A stretch of DNA of 64,000 nt, taken from Trissonchulus latispiculum (Eukaryota; Nematoda; Enoplea; Enoplida; Ironidae). Made by a program: the position numbers and the translations under genes. The stretch is taken from positions 1 through 64,000 of the forward strand of contig JASAND010021314.1 in the NCBI GenBank assembly GCA_030248195.1. The letters are read 5' to 3'. The notes beneath the pieces were generated by a model, which saw only the letters and a list, made by a program, of their open reading frames with translations, searched no databases and was not told where the DNA came from. Shown one piece after another: positions 1-10,849 of the stretch. The stretch's first letter is position 1. Every line of letters starts with the position of its first letter.

Positions 1-105
1 TCGCCTCACGTTGGAATTTCGACATAGCTCCGAAGTAGCAACACGCACAACAGAATCCATACAAAATGATTAAAGTTCCAATACTGCCGCTTATATCCTT
101 TGAAA

Positions 106-594
106 TTAGGTCAGTAGGTCAAAAAAGTAGCAAGCAATTGATGCGTCATTATCAAATACGTTTTCAATATCAAGTCTCAATAGTGTATGAGTCAGGTCCA
201 TAGTAGTTGGTGATTTCCAGTAGAAATTTCTAGTATGCGGACCTATCTGACATTGTCCAACCACAGTACCACTAAAATTTAACCTTAGGAAAATATCATT
301 GCACATATCTTCTAGTATTAGAAGTCTCTCACCACATATAGCATGTGGGTTAACTGCCGTTTCAATTACTGCTCTGATTTCAATTTCGTTTTCATATCTT
401 TTCCTTTCAATACTCATTCGATATCCAAGATTAATATTCCAGGATTCATTGATGGAAACGAGAGTGTCATTTATAGAATAATGAATAACACATTTGCGTA
501 CTGAGGAATTTCTGACGAGTACGCAGATAATTGCAGCGGCAATTAGATTACTGCAAACAGTCACGATGATTGTACACCTGTTCATATCTAACAT
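106..594 (-). CDS. Small membrane-anchored protein, unknown family
   Basis: An ATG-started ORF of 162 residues. Residues about 8-28 form one hydrophobic segment that could be a signal anchor or uncleaved signal peptide. The rest is polar, with three N-glycosylation sequons (NDT, NES, NFS) and a few cysteines, as expected of an extracytoplasmic domain. It lies head-to-head with the polymerase ORF, about 100 bp away, so the two may share a promoter region or a mobile element. I do not recognise the family. An alternative start is Met4. It could be cargo of the same element as the polymerase or an unrelated host gene; nothing in the sequence decides this. Confidence 0.45.
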   Translation of the reverse strand: MLDMNRCTIIVTVCSNLIAAAIICVLVRNSSVRKCVIHYSINDTLVSINESWNINLGYRMSIERKRYENEIEIRAVIETAVNPHAICGERLLILEDMCNDIFLRLNFSGTVVGQCQIGPHTRNFYWKSPTTMDLTHTLLRLDIENVFDNDASIACYFFDLLT

Positions 595-700
595 GTACTA
601 GATTTAGAAATCATAAAAATATATATTGCCTTTAACAGCTTAAATAGATGTTATTGTAGAATTTATTAAATTTTTGCTACATCAATGTAATTGTTTCAGA

Positions 701-3700
701 ATGTCCCACGATGCTGTTATTCAGGATTTGGATCAGTTGGAAGCGATGGCACGAGACGTTTTAGATCATAAGTGTGATGTATGCCACAGAGTTTTTAAGA
801 AAAGATCATACCTCATGCGTCATAAAAGAACTGTCCACAGCGATCTCGTATGGCCTTGTACTCACTGTGGTAAAACGTTTACCCGCAAAGACGCTCTCAG
901 ACGACATTTAAAGACGCATCATGAACAACACTTTGAAGATGTGTCAGCCAGTCCCTCTAAAAAATCGACTCTGGAGCCCGCTACCACAGAATCAGATGAT
1001 GAGTTGGCGAACATGCAGATGCCTAATGAAGCAAGCGATGACGAGCTCTTAGCAATGCCGCTGCCTGATGATATAACTGCATCTGACGAAGAATTAATGG
1101 AATTGGAACTGCCAGAAGAGGAGAAGTTTGAATGTACACCACTTGAGCAGGCATTCCGAGGATGTTTGCGAGGGTATCGTTTTGTTTCCTCTCATTTTGT
1201 AGGAGATCTACAAGTCTTCTTTCAAGGGTGTAGAGATCAGTTGTTATCACTTTTGACCAGACAATTGGAGGAGCTGCTGGGCATAAAAGTTTGGTTGTGT
1301 GCCAAAGTCCGTCTACATCGAGCGAGAGATGTGCGTGAAGAAATTGAAATGCACTTTTGCTGCAAAGCTAGAGATATTCAGCAAGGAACTCCAGTTGAAG
1401 AGGAGTTGTCTTTAATGGAAAAGGAAATTGATAAAAATCTGGAAAGTTTTCTTCAGAATGGTTCTGACTGGGTGGTTGACAAGATTCTTCATTTAGATGT
1501 TCATCTGGCCCGTCATCAGCCTTTGGCTGGTGCAACGTATAAACTTTTACCTCGATGGATCAGCTTGAAAAAAGCAGTCGTCAATGTAAAGAACAATGAC
1601 AACCTATGCTTCTTGTGGAGCATTCTGTCAGCGCTACATCCTACAGATGACAACGGGCATCGAGTTTCTAAGTATGAACCGTACATGGATGAGTTGAACG
1701 TTTCTGGCTTCGAGATGCCAATGAAAGTCAAGGACATTTACAAGTTTGAACGGATGAACAATCTCAGCATTAACGTTATCGCTGTTGATGATAAGTCTCT
1801 GACTCCAGTATTTTTGTCTAAACAGCAACTGAACCAGCACATTGATCTGCTCCTACACGATGGTCACTACAGCTGGATCAAGGATTTTGATCGTCTGCTC
1901 AGTGATCAAAGAGGAGGCCATAGAAAAAAGTTTTTCTGTCGCCGTTGCCCGCAGCCAACTTATTCTGAGGAAAAGCTGAAGGAACACACTGAAAGGTGTG
2001 TGAACAACAAGCCCAGCAAAATTGTGATGCCTCAGGAAGACGAACTTTTCTTCAGAAATCATCATCGTCGATTAAGGGCTCCCGTTGTTGTGTATGCCGA
2101 TTTTGAATGTTTAACCGAGAAAATATCATCATGTCAGCAAACGAACCTAAAGTCATTCACCAATGCCTATCAATATCACACGCCGTGTGGATATGGAATG
2201 ATTCCCATTAGTCAGTGCTGTGGTTTGGACACCTTGAAACCCAGTAAAGCTACTGTGTATCGAGGCAGTGACTGTATACAACGATTCATGGAAGAACTCA
2301 TGGAACTCTCCAACGAATTCAGCATTGCTCTGGACAACCCTGAGCCTCTGGCTTTGACTCAAGATGAAGAGGCAAACTTTTTGTCAGCTCAAATATGTCA
2401 TTTATGCAGAGAATGTTTGGAAGAGGATCGAGTGCGAGATCACTGTCATATGTGTGGGAAATACCGCGGTGCTTCCCATAACAAATGCAACCAATCTTAT
2501 CGTTTGAATCGTGACATAACAGTGATTTTTCATAATCTGCGAAAATACGATGGGCATCTGATTATGCAAAAAATTGGCGAGCTGTGCAAGTCGAAGAATT
2601 TGAAACTGTCTGCGATTGCAAAAGGTATGGAAGACTACCTGAGCTTTTCCTTAAAGAAATCGCCCAAATTAACAGAAGAGGGTGATGATGACATGAGCGA
2701 AGAAGAAAGAGTGCTCGGTGGGTTTGGTCGAGAATCAACAACATGGAGGATTCGTTTCATAGACAGTTGTCAATTTCTCATGGCGTCACTGGATGCTTTG
2801 GTGGGAAACTTGGACGTTTCTCAGTTCAATCTACTCAGTTCAAACGTCAATGATACCATGAAAAGAACGCTACTGATGAGAAAAGGTGTATATCCATATG
2901 ATTATATGGATTCATGGGAACGATTTGAAGAATTGGCGCTTCCCCCAAAATCAGCCTTTTTCAATAAGCTTCAGGAGGAAAATATTTCTGACACTGACTA
3001 TGATCATGCGAAAACAATTTGGGATACCTTTGGTCTTCGTACTCTGGGAGATTACCACGACCTTTACCTTCATACAGACGTTATATTGCTGGCTGATGTA
3101 TTTGAAAACTTTCGATTCTTTTGCCTTGAACATTACGATTTAGACCCTGCTCACTACGTTACCCTTCCTAGCTTTGGATGGGATGCATGCCTTAAACTGA
3201 CGAATGTTAGACTTGAACTTCTGAAAGAGCATGACCAGTATATGCTTTTTGAACAGGGTATTCGCGGAGGTGTTTCGATGATATCTCATCGCTATGCTAA
3301 AGCGAACAATCCCTACTTGTCTGATTATGATAGCACAAAACCTAATTCTTATATCTTGTATCTTGATGCAAACGATTTGTACGGTTGGTCTATGGTTCAA
3401 AAGCAGCCATGCGGCAAATTTCGTTGGCTTTCACCGTCTGAAATTGATAAAATTAATTGGGCCTCTGTGTCAACAGAGGGGGAGGAGGGGTTTGTTTTAG
3501 AAGTGGATTTAGAATACCCAAAAGAGTTACATGGTTTGCATAACAGTTATCCGCTGGCGCCTCAAAAAATGTGTATTGACGATAGCATGTTGTCACCTTA
3601 TTGTAAGCAGTTGAAGTGTGATCTCGGTATAAAAAATGGCAAGGTGTACAAGCTAGTGCCCAACCTTTCTAACAAGCAAAAGTATATCTTACATTTTCGT

Positions 3701-4621
3701 AATTTAAAATATTATTTATCGTTGGGCTTAAAATTGAAGCATGTACATCGCGTTCTAGCTTTTCAACAATCTGCTTGGATGCAGCCTTATATTAATTTCA
3801 ACACCGAGATGCGCAAGTGTGCAAAATCTGATTTTGATAAAAATTTATTCAAGCTGCTAAATAATGCAGTTTTCGGTAAAACCATGGAAAATGTTCGTGC
3901 ATACTTGGATGTGGAACTCGTAACTGAGCAAGCGCGATTCAGCAAATTGGTGTCGAATCCTCGCTTTGAGCGGGCAACTGCTTTCAGTGAAGATTTGGCA
4001 GCAGTATGCATGAAACGTGCAACAATCGAGCTCAATAAGCCCATTTATGTTGGGTTTACTGTGCTTGATTTGTCAAAGTTGCTTATGTACGAATTTCACT
4101 ATGATTATATCGTTCCCAAGTATGGATGTGATGTTAAACTATTGTTCACCGATACTGACAGTTTATGTTATTTTATACATTGCCAGGACGTGTACAGCGA
4201 TATGCAGGATGACTGTTTCTTGTTTGATTTCAGCGACTATCCTTCTGATCATCCTTTGTTTTCTACAACCAACAAAAAAGTTATGGGGAAAATGAAGGAT
4301 GAGACGAGCGGAAGTCCAATTACTGAGTTTTGTGGCCTGCGTGCCAAAATGTATAGTATTTTATGTGGTAACGAGGCAAAAAAGAGAGCCAAATGTGTTA
4401 AGAAATATGTTGTCAAGAAAATATTGAAACATGATGATTATGTTAATGTTTTGTTTGATAAAATACTTCGTCGAGATATGATGAATATTGTCAGAAGCGA
4501 TAAGCATCAGCTATTTTCTCTAACTACAAACAAAATCAGCTTATCTGCTTTTGATGATAAGCGTTACATTCTCGATGATGGAATTAACAGTTATGCCTAT
4601 GGTCATTGTAATATTGAATAA
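701..4621 (+). CDS. Family B DNA polymerase, protein-primed type, Polinton/adintovirus-like
   Basis: A 1306-residue polymerase. Two C2H2 zinc fingers lie at about residues 25-73, followed by an acidic linker. A region near 290-400 contains NDNLCFLW and a later histidine (DGHYSW), resembling a cysteine-peptidase-like segment seen in related polymerases. Exonuclease motifs: ADFE near 465, a HNLRKYDGH block near 610 and a TDVILLADVF block near 790. A Cys/His block (CHLC then DHCHMCGKYRG then CN, about 565-597) looks like an endonuclease VII-type treble clef. Palm motifs: DANDLYG near 887, LLNNAVFGKTMEN near 1050 and TDTDS near 1149. KMY near 1215 matches the KxY motif. All catalytic aspartates are present and there is no stop or frameshift, so the copy looks intact. 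The reading frame opens upstream at a TTG; the first ATG (701) directly follows a ttgtttcag acceptor-like tract, so a 5' intron is possible. No integrase, ATPase or capsid gene is visible next to it. Confidence 0.9.
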   Translation: MSHDAVIQDLDQLEAMARDVLDHKCDVCHRVFKKRSYLMRHKRTVHSDLVWPCTHCGKTFTRKDALRRHLKTHHEQHFEDVSASPSKKSTLEPATTESDDELANMQMPNEASDDELLAMPLPDDITASDEELMELELPEEEKFECTPLEQAFRGCLRGYRFVSSHFVGDLQVFFQGCRDQLLSLLTRQLEELLGIKVWLCAKVRLHRARDVREEIEMHFCCKARDIQQGTPVEEELSLMEKEIDKNLESFLQNGSDWVVDKILHLDVHLARHQPLAGATYKLLPRWISLKKAVVNVKNNDNLCFLWSILSALHPTDDNGHRVSKYEPYMDELNVSGFEMPMKVKDIYKFERMNNLSINVIAVDDKSLTPVFLSKQQLNQHIDLLLHDGHYSWIKDFDRLLSDQRGGHRKKFFCRRCPQPTYSEEKLKEHTERCVNNKPSKIVMPQEDELFFRNHHRRLRAPVVVYADFECLTEKISSCQQTNLKSFTNAYQYHTPCGYGMIPISQCCGLDTLKPSKATVYRGSDCIQRFMEELMELSNEFSIALDNPEPLALTQDEEANFLSAQICHLCRECLEEDRVRDHCHMCGKYRGASHNKCNQSYRLNRDITVIFHNLRKYDGHLIMQKIGELCKSKNLKLSAIAKGMEDYLSFSLKKSPKLTEEGDDDMSEEERVLGGFGRESTTWRIRFIDSCQFLMASLDALVGNLDVSQFNLLSSNVNDTMKRTLLMRKGVYPYDYMDSWERFEELALPPKSAFFNKLQEENISDTDYDHAKTIWDTFGLRTLGDYHDLYLHTDVILLADVFENFRFFCLEHYDLDPAHYVTLPSFGWDACLKLTNVRLELLKEHDQYMLFEQGIRGGVSMISHRYAKANNPYLSDYDSTKPNSYILYLDANDLYGWSMVQKQPCGKFRWLSPSEIDKINWASVSTEGEEGFVLEVDLEYPKELHGLHNSYPLAPQKMCIDDSMLSPYCKQLKCDLGIKNGKVYKLVPNLSNKQKYILHFRNLKYYLSLGLKLKHVHRVLAFQQSAWMQPYINFNTEMRKCAKSDFDKNLFKLLNNAVFGKTMENVRAYLDVELVTEQARFSKLVSNPRFERATAFSEDLAAVCMKRATIELNKPIYVGFTVLDLSKLLMYEFHYDYIVPKYGCDVKLLFTDTDSLCYFIHCQDVYSDMQDDCFLFDFSDYPSDHPLFSTTNKKVMGKMKDETSGSPITEFCGLRAKMYSILCGNEAKKRAKCVKKYVVKKILKHDDYVNVLFDKILRRDMMNIVRSDKHQLFSLTTNKISLSAFDDKRYILDDGINSYAYGHCNIE

Positions 4622-4638
4622 CTTTTATGATTACAACA

Positions 4639-4660
4639 AATAAACACAATTGCATTTATT
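4639..4660. promoter_or_regulatory. Convergent polyadenylation signals
   Basis: AATAAA on the plus strand (4639-4644) lies about 18 bases after the polymerase stop. AATAAA on the minus strand (4655-4660) lies about 64 bases after the stop of the gene at 4724-5266. The two convergent transcripts would therefore overlap at their 3' ends. Confidence 0.6.
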
Positions 4661-4723
4661 GGTAGAATCACTAACTAGCAATTATCGGCAAACAATATGT
4701 TGATTAGAGCAATATAAATATCA

Positions 4724-5266
4724 TCAGTCTGAGTCAATCAAATTGTCCTTTTCCTTGATGTAAGATTGAAGGAGTTGATAGGCACGATGGGCGGAGCAAT
4801 ATTTGGCTCCTTCTTCTAGCATATGGTCAGGACAGCACCCTTTCCCCTCCATTTGCACCATCATACTGTAACTTGGTAATCCCATAGCGCCTCCTTCCAC
4901 AACCCTAACAAAATTTTTCCGAGCCATGAGACCAGTTCTTAGCAGATTCCATTGCCCAGTCCCCTTAGTAATAAGCAGTTTCACTTTGGTGTCTGTAATG
5001 ATGGCTGAAATTTCATCAAGCACTTGGTTCCATGTACGAAGGTGAGGACTGCAATCCCAGGTGAGACAGGTCTGCATTGTGACATACTGAACGGTCCACT
5101 GTTGATCCATAGATAGATGAGAAAATTTATGTGGGGCTTTAATAAAGAAGTGAAACACATCCGGCTGATAATATCCTGGACGTTTAATTAGGAGAGTAGC
5201 TTCTAATGGAACATCTCCAAGACTTTGAACACCAATACAACTAACAGCAACAATAGCGACAGCCAT
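4724..5266 (-). CDS. Secreted protein, unknown family
   Basis: 180 residues from the ATG at 5266 (an upstream in-frame TTG is not used). Residues 1-15 form a typical signal peptide ending near VQS. The mature part has several cysteines, including a CC pair near the C terminus, and no further membrane segment, so secretion is likely. A TATA-like box lies 33-40 bp upstream and a minus-strand AATAAA lies 64 bp downstream, which supports a real single-exon gene. It converges on the polymerase gene. I do not recognise the family; a role in a mobile element is only a guess. Confidence 0.55.
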   Translation of the reverse strand: MAVAIVAVSCIGVQSLGDVPLEATLLIKRPGYYQPDVFHFFIKAPHKFSHLSMDQQWTVQYVTMQTCLTWDCSPHLRTWNQVLDEISAIITDTKVKLLITKGTGQWNLLRTGLMARKNFVRVVEGGAMGLPSYSMMVQMEGKGCCPDHMLEEGAKYCSAHRAYQLLQSYIKEKDNLIDSD

Positions 5267-5298
5267 AATGAAACAGTGCAATCGTCTGAATGTGAACG

Positions 5299-5306
5299 TT
5301 TATATA
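5299..5306 (-). promoter_or_regulatory. TATA box of the secreted-protein gene
   Basis: The minus strand reads TATATAAA here, 33-40 bp upstream of the ATG at 5266. This fits a core promoter with a very short 5' UTR. Confidence 0.4.
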
Positions 5307-5699
5307 GAAAATTAATTAGGCTAAATCATTGGAGCAATTGGTGCGTATAGTATGCACCATTTTATCAAAAGAAATTTATGGTATTTTATCACTTTTACTA
5401 GCAAATAAATGTTACTAGAATTATTTTGAACATATATTATAATAAATATATACTATTGTAATTCACGTTTTGGTAGTAGAGTTCTGTTAATACTCATTAT
5501 ATACTGATATAGCGTTTGCAATATATATACCCAGTTTAAACCACTTGAAATTTTAAATTTTTGAAAATGTGGCATGTTTAACATTAAGAGTCCACAAAGT
5601 TCCACAGGTGCCACTGTTCCAGAACGCCCATTTTTATACTACTCACCCAGGCACAATCGAACCAAGCTTAAGTTGGAATTCGTTCCTAAACGGTAGTGA

Positions 5700-5811
5700 C
5701 ATTTTAGAAGACGCTTTCGCTTTCGCTTTCGACGAAATTCGACCCGGCCGGCCCAGCCCGCAGAGCAATTTTCCAAAAGGCCGGGCCTACGGCCTGAAAT
5801 GCTCATCTCTA
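5700..5811. mobile_element. Remnant of a GGCCCG-type hAT-like element (right end)
   Basis: A GC-rich patch (CCCGGCCGGCCC, GGCCGGGCC) ends in GCTCATCTCTA, resembling the end of the intact element at 34562-35372 (ATCTCATCTCTA). No matching left end (TAGAGATGAG) was found upstream, so this is a solo or truncated end. The (CGCTTT)n stretch at about 5711-5730 is also repetitive. Confidence 0.4.
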
Positions 5812-5969
5812 ATGTCAAGAGCACATAATCGTAAGAATGGTATTGCCGTTGTTGAGATGTGAGGATTAAAAGCAGCCTGCTTGAAATCATATATATAGTT
5901 GCTGTCTTAATAATATATAATTTTAATGTCAACATTTCTGTATTTAACAGACCAAAAGGAATTGAGCGC

Positions 5970-7783
5970 TTACTGCCATCGTTGCAGAATTTTATAGGCG
6001 AGATAGGCCAGGACCACCAAGCCGGCACCCACTGGAGTTATGCTGTGATTAATGATGTGTTCTAGGCGACTGACCGGCTTACGATGATCGATTACCCAGA
6101 GCAGATTCTCTTCAATTACAGGCTCATAGAGACTGATGATTTCTGTAATAACGAACACAATTAATTAGGGTAATCAAAAACTGCATAGTGAAGTTAGAAT
6201 GGACATGAGAGTCAAATAGGTCGTTTTTCTTGGTGGACCAAGAAGAAACAAGGGACCAGCCCAAACGGGAGGCGTTAGGCACCCTTGTACCCACGAAACC
6301 AGGACCCGGATTGGACTCCCGTCTCCGGTCCCCCAGTAGTTGCTCCTGGTTGGTTGGATCTAAAGGGGTCTGGAACGTGTGTTGGGGGAGCACGGATCCC
6401 TTGGGCTCAGAATGCCCTGCGCTGGATGCGATCCCGATTCGATTCCGAGTTGAGTAAGCTGCGGGACGCGTCTTAAATGAAACCCGGGGGAGATGTAAGG
6501 GAAGCAGCTCGAAAGTAAAGAATTGGCCCAGCCGGGTTTCGAACCACGGCCCTTCTGACTCCGGAGCAGACATGCTAACCCACTACACCACAGGGCTGTT
6601 GTGTTGAGAAACACATGAAGTGCAGAAAACTTAAAAAGTTAAAGACTTTTGAATTCCGTTCCTCTGTTGTTGTGTAAACGTACTGAAGTATAGTCGTGGC
6701 TTTTCTTGACACCACGTTTCTGTTCTTAACTACACAACAAGGGCCATGAGCTGAACTCCCACATCAGGCTTATCAATCTTTCCTATGTCTGCTTCCCTTA
6801 CACTTAAAATTAAAGTTAACCGAAATTGCAATTTGAAATGTTCTACCATTAAAACAAAACATAATCCATAGGAATAAATTAAATTGTATCGTATTCAACT
6901 GTTATTTTATGTTACTTATGTTACATTATTTTTAGTATTCCGAAATAGCAACATTTTTATCAAATAGCACAAGAATCAGAAGTATATACTTCCTTTGCAG
7001 TTTTACCCAATAACATTTATAATGTGTGTCACTCGTAATCCCACCTTGCAGAAGATCTCTTTGTATAACTCTGGGAACTAAGGAACAAATTCGGGTGGCA
7101 AAGAAAAGACTTTGCGGCGCCAAAGGGTTATGAAGAACTGCGAACTTGACCTCAAGATGGGCATATGTCTGAATAGGGTATTTGGGCATAATCATTACCA
7201 TATTTGGAGTCACGTGGCTGAAATAAATTTAATTAAAATTCAAATTATATAAGTAAATTCGCAACTAATCAACCCAAAGGTTTAAATCCGAATAAAAGAT
7301 AACTTTTTGAATGACATAATGTTGAAAACTTTCTACTACATTTGTCACAATTAAGCTTATCTTAGCTCAACGGTTCGAATACACAGAGTAATGAAAGTTG
7401 GATAAGTTTCCTACAGCTATATTCAGCAGGTTCTTACAGCATTGTTACAATTAATCTAGAAATGCTCGACGACAAAGGAACTTAATTCAGTTTAGTTAAC
7501 AATTATTTAATATTCATTAAATTAACATACATGAATTAACAATTACTAATTTAATTAGGGAACATAAATTCCCACACATAAATTAGGGTACATAAATTAT
7601 AAGTTTATGTTAATTATTACGTTTCATTGGTCCACTCTCGGACACAGCAACGTGTGGCATTGGCCTGGCAAAATTCGTTCACAGCCTCAGCCACGATGGA
7701 CTGAAAGGCATCATCGTTGTCGCGCCATTTCACCAGATCGCAGCGAAAGAAGCGAATCAGGACGCTGTTCTCGCGATACCCAC
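5970..7783 (-). CDS. C-terminal three exons of a membrane-anchored extracellular protein
   Basis: Three minus-strand exons join with consistent phase: 7783-7621, 7217-7045 and 6142-5970. Acceptors are cacatttag, tttatttcag and cgttattacag; donors are AAAC|gtaata and CAAG|gtggga. The joined product (about 169 residues) has a cysteine pair (TRCC), an NET glycosylation sequon and GC-richer codons than the flanks. It ends in one transmembrane helix (PVGAGLVVLAYLAYKI) and a short basic tail. The topology suggests a type I or tail-anchored surface protein. The first exon needs one base from an upstream exon, so the gene continues to the right; candidate exons are listed near 10.2 and 10.9 kb. I do not recognise the family. 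The intron at 6143-7044 carries two SINE-derived insertions. Confidence 0.6.
6215..6600 (-). mobile_element. tRNA-derived SINE, near full length
   Basis: A GC-rich repeat of about 385 bp in minus orientation. Its head, near 6597, is tRNA-like: GGTGTAGTGG (A box region) and GGTTCGAAACC (B box) about 40 bp apart. The body contains ATGTAAGGGAAGCAG, a motif shared with the SINE leaders elsewhere, and a reading GGGACCGGAGACGGGAG typical of repeat-derived open frames. It lies in the intron of the membrane-protein gene. Confidence 0.65.
6741..6804 (-). mobile_element. SINE leader fragment
   Basis: Reverse complement of the leader found at 35685 and 51195: it begins TGTAAGGGAAGCAG, contains GATTGATAAGCCTGAT and ends GGGAGTTCAGCT...GGCCC. 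It is followed by a degraded tRNA-like A box. Confidence 0.6.
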
Positions 7784-9929
7784 CTAAATGTGCAGAAACT
7801 TGCCTTACTGAGGGCAGAGTTTTGACTTTCGACTATTTACGAAAGAATTATATTATGGGTCTCTGATGAATATTAAATGCCGTATAAGTGATCACAGTTT
7901 TCTACACAGATCTTTGTGTCAAACTTTAGTTGTGAATGTTATGCTTTTTCTGCTAGCAGCCTTGCCCAGTCGCTAGTTTCATTTTTCGCATATATCTTTG
8001 TGAAATGCAAAATCCAGAATAAAGACATTATAAATTTTCTTTTCTGAATAAATTCTTTGAGAAATCCGAGCAATAAAATGATCTATTTGCACTGTTCCAC
8101 TTGAATTCCTCTGACCACAAATGCAACAAGATGCCTAGGCTCTCTTGACTATATTTTGAATCACATTTCCAATTATTTATATGGTATTCGAATAATAGGC
8201 TCGAATAACGTCGTGTGTCTGTTTCCCTAAATTGCTTCCAGGATGCTTCCTTGTTGGCTGCTGTTGGTTCCACCAAGAGTACATAATTATAAGAGTATGC
8301 AGCTATTAAGCCGCTAAGCCTATTCTCTGTTATCAGAGCAAAAATTATGGTCTGCGCGACTCGCTGTAGGCTCCCCCCCCACTAAGCGACCTACAAGGCC
8401 CTGAATTTTCAGGCCCGGCCCGGCCCGGCCCAGGCTCGTTTATGCTAAACTTGTTGTCATTGCCAGAAATAGTGCTCATAATTTCACACAATTGTTTGAC
8501 GTGGCGGAGAAATTTTCAAGCGACATTTCACAGTTAATGCTTATTTTGAGAGTATAGATACAGAGCACTGTTCAGCACTTTCTGTTCAATAAATAACTCC
8601 CCAATTTCGCTGATTCAAGTCACCAAGGCACAAATCCTGAACAGAGAATACTTGTCAAGTATTAAAAACATTTCATACCTCGGCCCGGTCTGGCCAGGCT
8701 CGGCCCACGGGTCGGGTGGGCCGGGACGGGCCGGGCCTGCGGACCTGAGTGAAGGCATCTATCCGACTCCCCTCTACAAACTGCCTCTCTTCAAGTAAAT
8801 CTGCCACAATAATTCAAACAAGTTCAAACAAAAATAAGCTCATTCTGCCACAGTTCGAGATAACTGTAGCATAAAATTTAAAATATTCCGTTTTCAATTT
8901 CATCAGAATTATGGGCGCAGCCTTGTATGGAGATTGTCGAAAAAATGCGCACAAAAGTGAACCCAAGATGATGGCTCCAAAAGAATACATCAAACAATTT
9001 TCACAATTTCACAATTCCATGTTTTGATTTTTACTTACTAATGTCGGCGTAGCCCATGGATCGTAGCATGTGGTCTGCGCTAACTGAAGTTAAGTAAGCC
9101 ACTAGGTAACCAAACCAAATAATCATAATGCGCCAAACTTGGGACAGCATGAGTTTTTTGTAATTTTTAAAATATCGACTTAAAAATTACTTTTTATTGA
9201 CAATGACTTATGCTCAAATTCGTCGCCTGCATTAGCCGGAACTATGCACTGATATCGCAACTGAGATTAAAGCTTGAAGTATTACAACTTAACCAATTTC
9301 TTTGACTTTTGGTCTAGCAAGGTCAGAATTTAAGTAAAAATCCTTAAAGGGCTTTGAAACGACACCGAGACAAGAAGTAGTCACGCAAACTGTCACATAA
9401 TTAAAGAAACTTTTGAAATGCTTTTCTGACACTACAAATAATTAATGTCAAAAGTTTTTTACGGTGCAGCAAAGGTAAGCACAGAAGCAGGCCCACGTGG
9501 GTAGATGTTTTTGCTGTCCTAAAATGCCTTAAAGATAGGCTTAAGTTAGAGATTTAAAGAGTATTACCTTCGTGTTCGTGTATTTGCTGATCCCATCTCA
9601 AGCATTGACCTAATTCTCCCCAAAGTAGAGCACAAAAAACTGTCTCGAGCACTTTCATCAAATTAAGCTGTTCCATACATTAGGATGTGTAATTACCAGC
9701 CGGCAATGTCTGCAAGAAAAATTTGTAAAATAAACGCCAGTTTAGTGACAACAGGTCACATGAATTAGTTAAGAGATCTACAGTTAACCTGTACTTGTGC
9801 AAATCATCTTAACTTGTTAAATACTTAATGTTCCTAGACATTTCCCTGAGCTTTACTTACGTAATTTCAAGTCTATATAATTGACGAAAGAAGGATGTCA
9901 CTACAAGAAATCTTAGACTTGAAAAATCA
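7784..9929. other. Intergenic or intronic DNA with repeats
   Basis: No supported coding exon. It holds a solo MITE end CAAGAGTACATAAT near 8274 and GGCCCG arrays at about 8390-8436 and 8680-8742, which may be the two ends of a decayed GGCCCG-type element. The minus-strand ORF at 8028-8276 has no clear splice sites and no recognised motif. Confidence 0.5.
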
Positions 9930-9998
9930 GAGGCGGGGATCAAATCCATAGTTTCGATTTCGATTATCGATTGTCTACCTATTGAGCCACACAGACAC
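9930..9998 (-). repeat. tRNA-derived repeat
   Basis: The minus strand has TGGCTCAATAGGTAGA (A box region) and GGATTTGATCC (degenerate B box) with tRNA spacing, ending in CCCCGCCTC. It does not fold as an intact tRNA; probably a SINE head. Confidence 0.4.
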
Positions 9999-10167
9999 AA
10001 TCGCATAGCAGATTAGGAATTGTCGTAGCTAGCGGCAAATGCAAGGTTCTAGCTATTAATCGCCAATTAATTCATCAAAGGAAACGCGGACTGTCCTCAC
10101 TGCAATAACAGCAGAGTATCAGATTTCCCTTTCTGACTTACTCTTAGATTCTCCTAGACACATTTAC

Positions 10168-10421
10168 TCCAAGAAAACCACATCTAATAGCTCGAATTCC
10201 ATAACATTCTGATCTATACAAACACACTATAGAACAATTTTGTGGTTTCGATTCATACGCTTGATGATTGGCCTTTTCTTGCCACGGGAGGTATTGGAAC
10301 TCACTATATTTTCTGATTGCGTACTCAGGCTGGTACCCGTTAGGGCGATTTTCGATATTTGATACGGACCACCAGTCGAGAGAAACATTTAACAGCTCCC
10401 GTGGCATGAAAAATCCCATCA
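10168..10421 (-). CDS. Candidate internal exon, cysteine-rich extracellular segment
   Basis: 84 open codons bounded by an acceptor (gatattcag) and a donor (GGA|gtaaat). The translation contains WWS, a sequon NVS and a C-x3-C-x5-C-x7-C cluster near its end, reminiscent of PAN/apple-type disulfide patterns. It lies upstream of the three-exon membrane-protein gene on the same strand. It ends in phase 0 while exon 7783-7621 needs one extra base, so at least one exon would be missing between them. This may instead be a chance ORF. Confidence 0.3.
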
Positions 10422-10849
10422 CTGAATATCGATTGTACCACCGTCTTATAATAATCTACCTAATGGAAAGAAACTTGTGGCAAGAAAAAGTTGAAGACTG
10501 TCTGAGATAGGTGGCAATAGCAGAACGTTTCATGAAAAACATCGTAACGAAAAACGATTGACGTGACTATAAAAATCTGTGTAAATTCACGTCCAGTGGT
10601 AGATATGTGAGCTCGTGTTATTGCAAACCTACAGGACCTCTAAAAGCAAGACAACTTGTTTGAGAAAAACAAACTTGGTAGCTGGCAAACTGTCCTGACT
10701 AGTAACCTAGTTGAAAGTTCTGATTCAGCGTACTGAATCCAGAATTTGAGCGTGGGAACAGCCTGGACTGTCAGAAAAGTTAATTTATTTTTGCAATGGA
10801 AAACTTCTCCGATTGGAGAAGATTACGGTTCAGCTGAACTCCCATATAA

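Noticed and set aside
674..700. Upstream extension of the polymerase to a TTG codon
   Set aside because: TTG is not a normal start in animal nuclear genes, and the segment overlaps an acceptor-like tract. ATG 701 was chosen. The same reasoning moved the starts of the genes at 5266, 14279, 19513 and 29237.
6124..6573. 149-codon minus-strand ORF
   Set aside because: It is the open frame of the GC-rich SINE and runs through its tRNA-like head.
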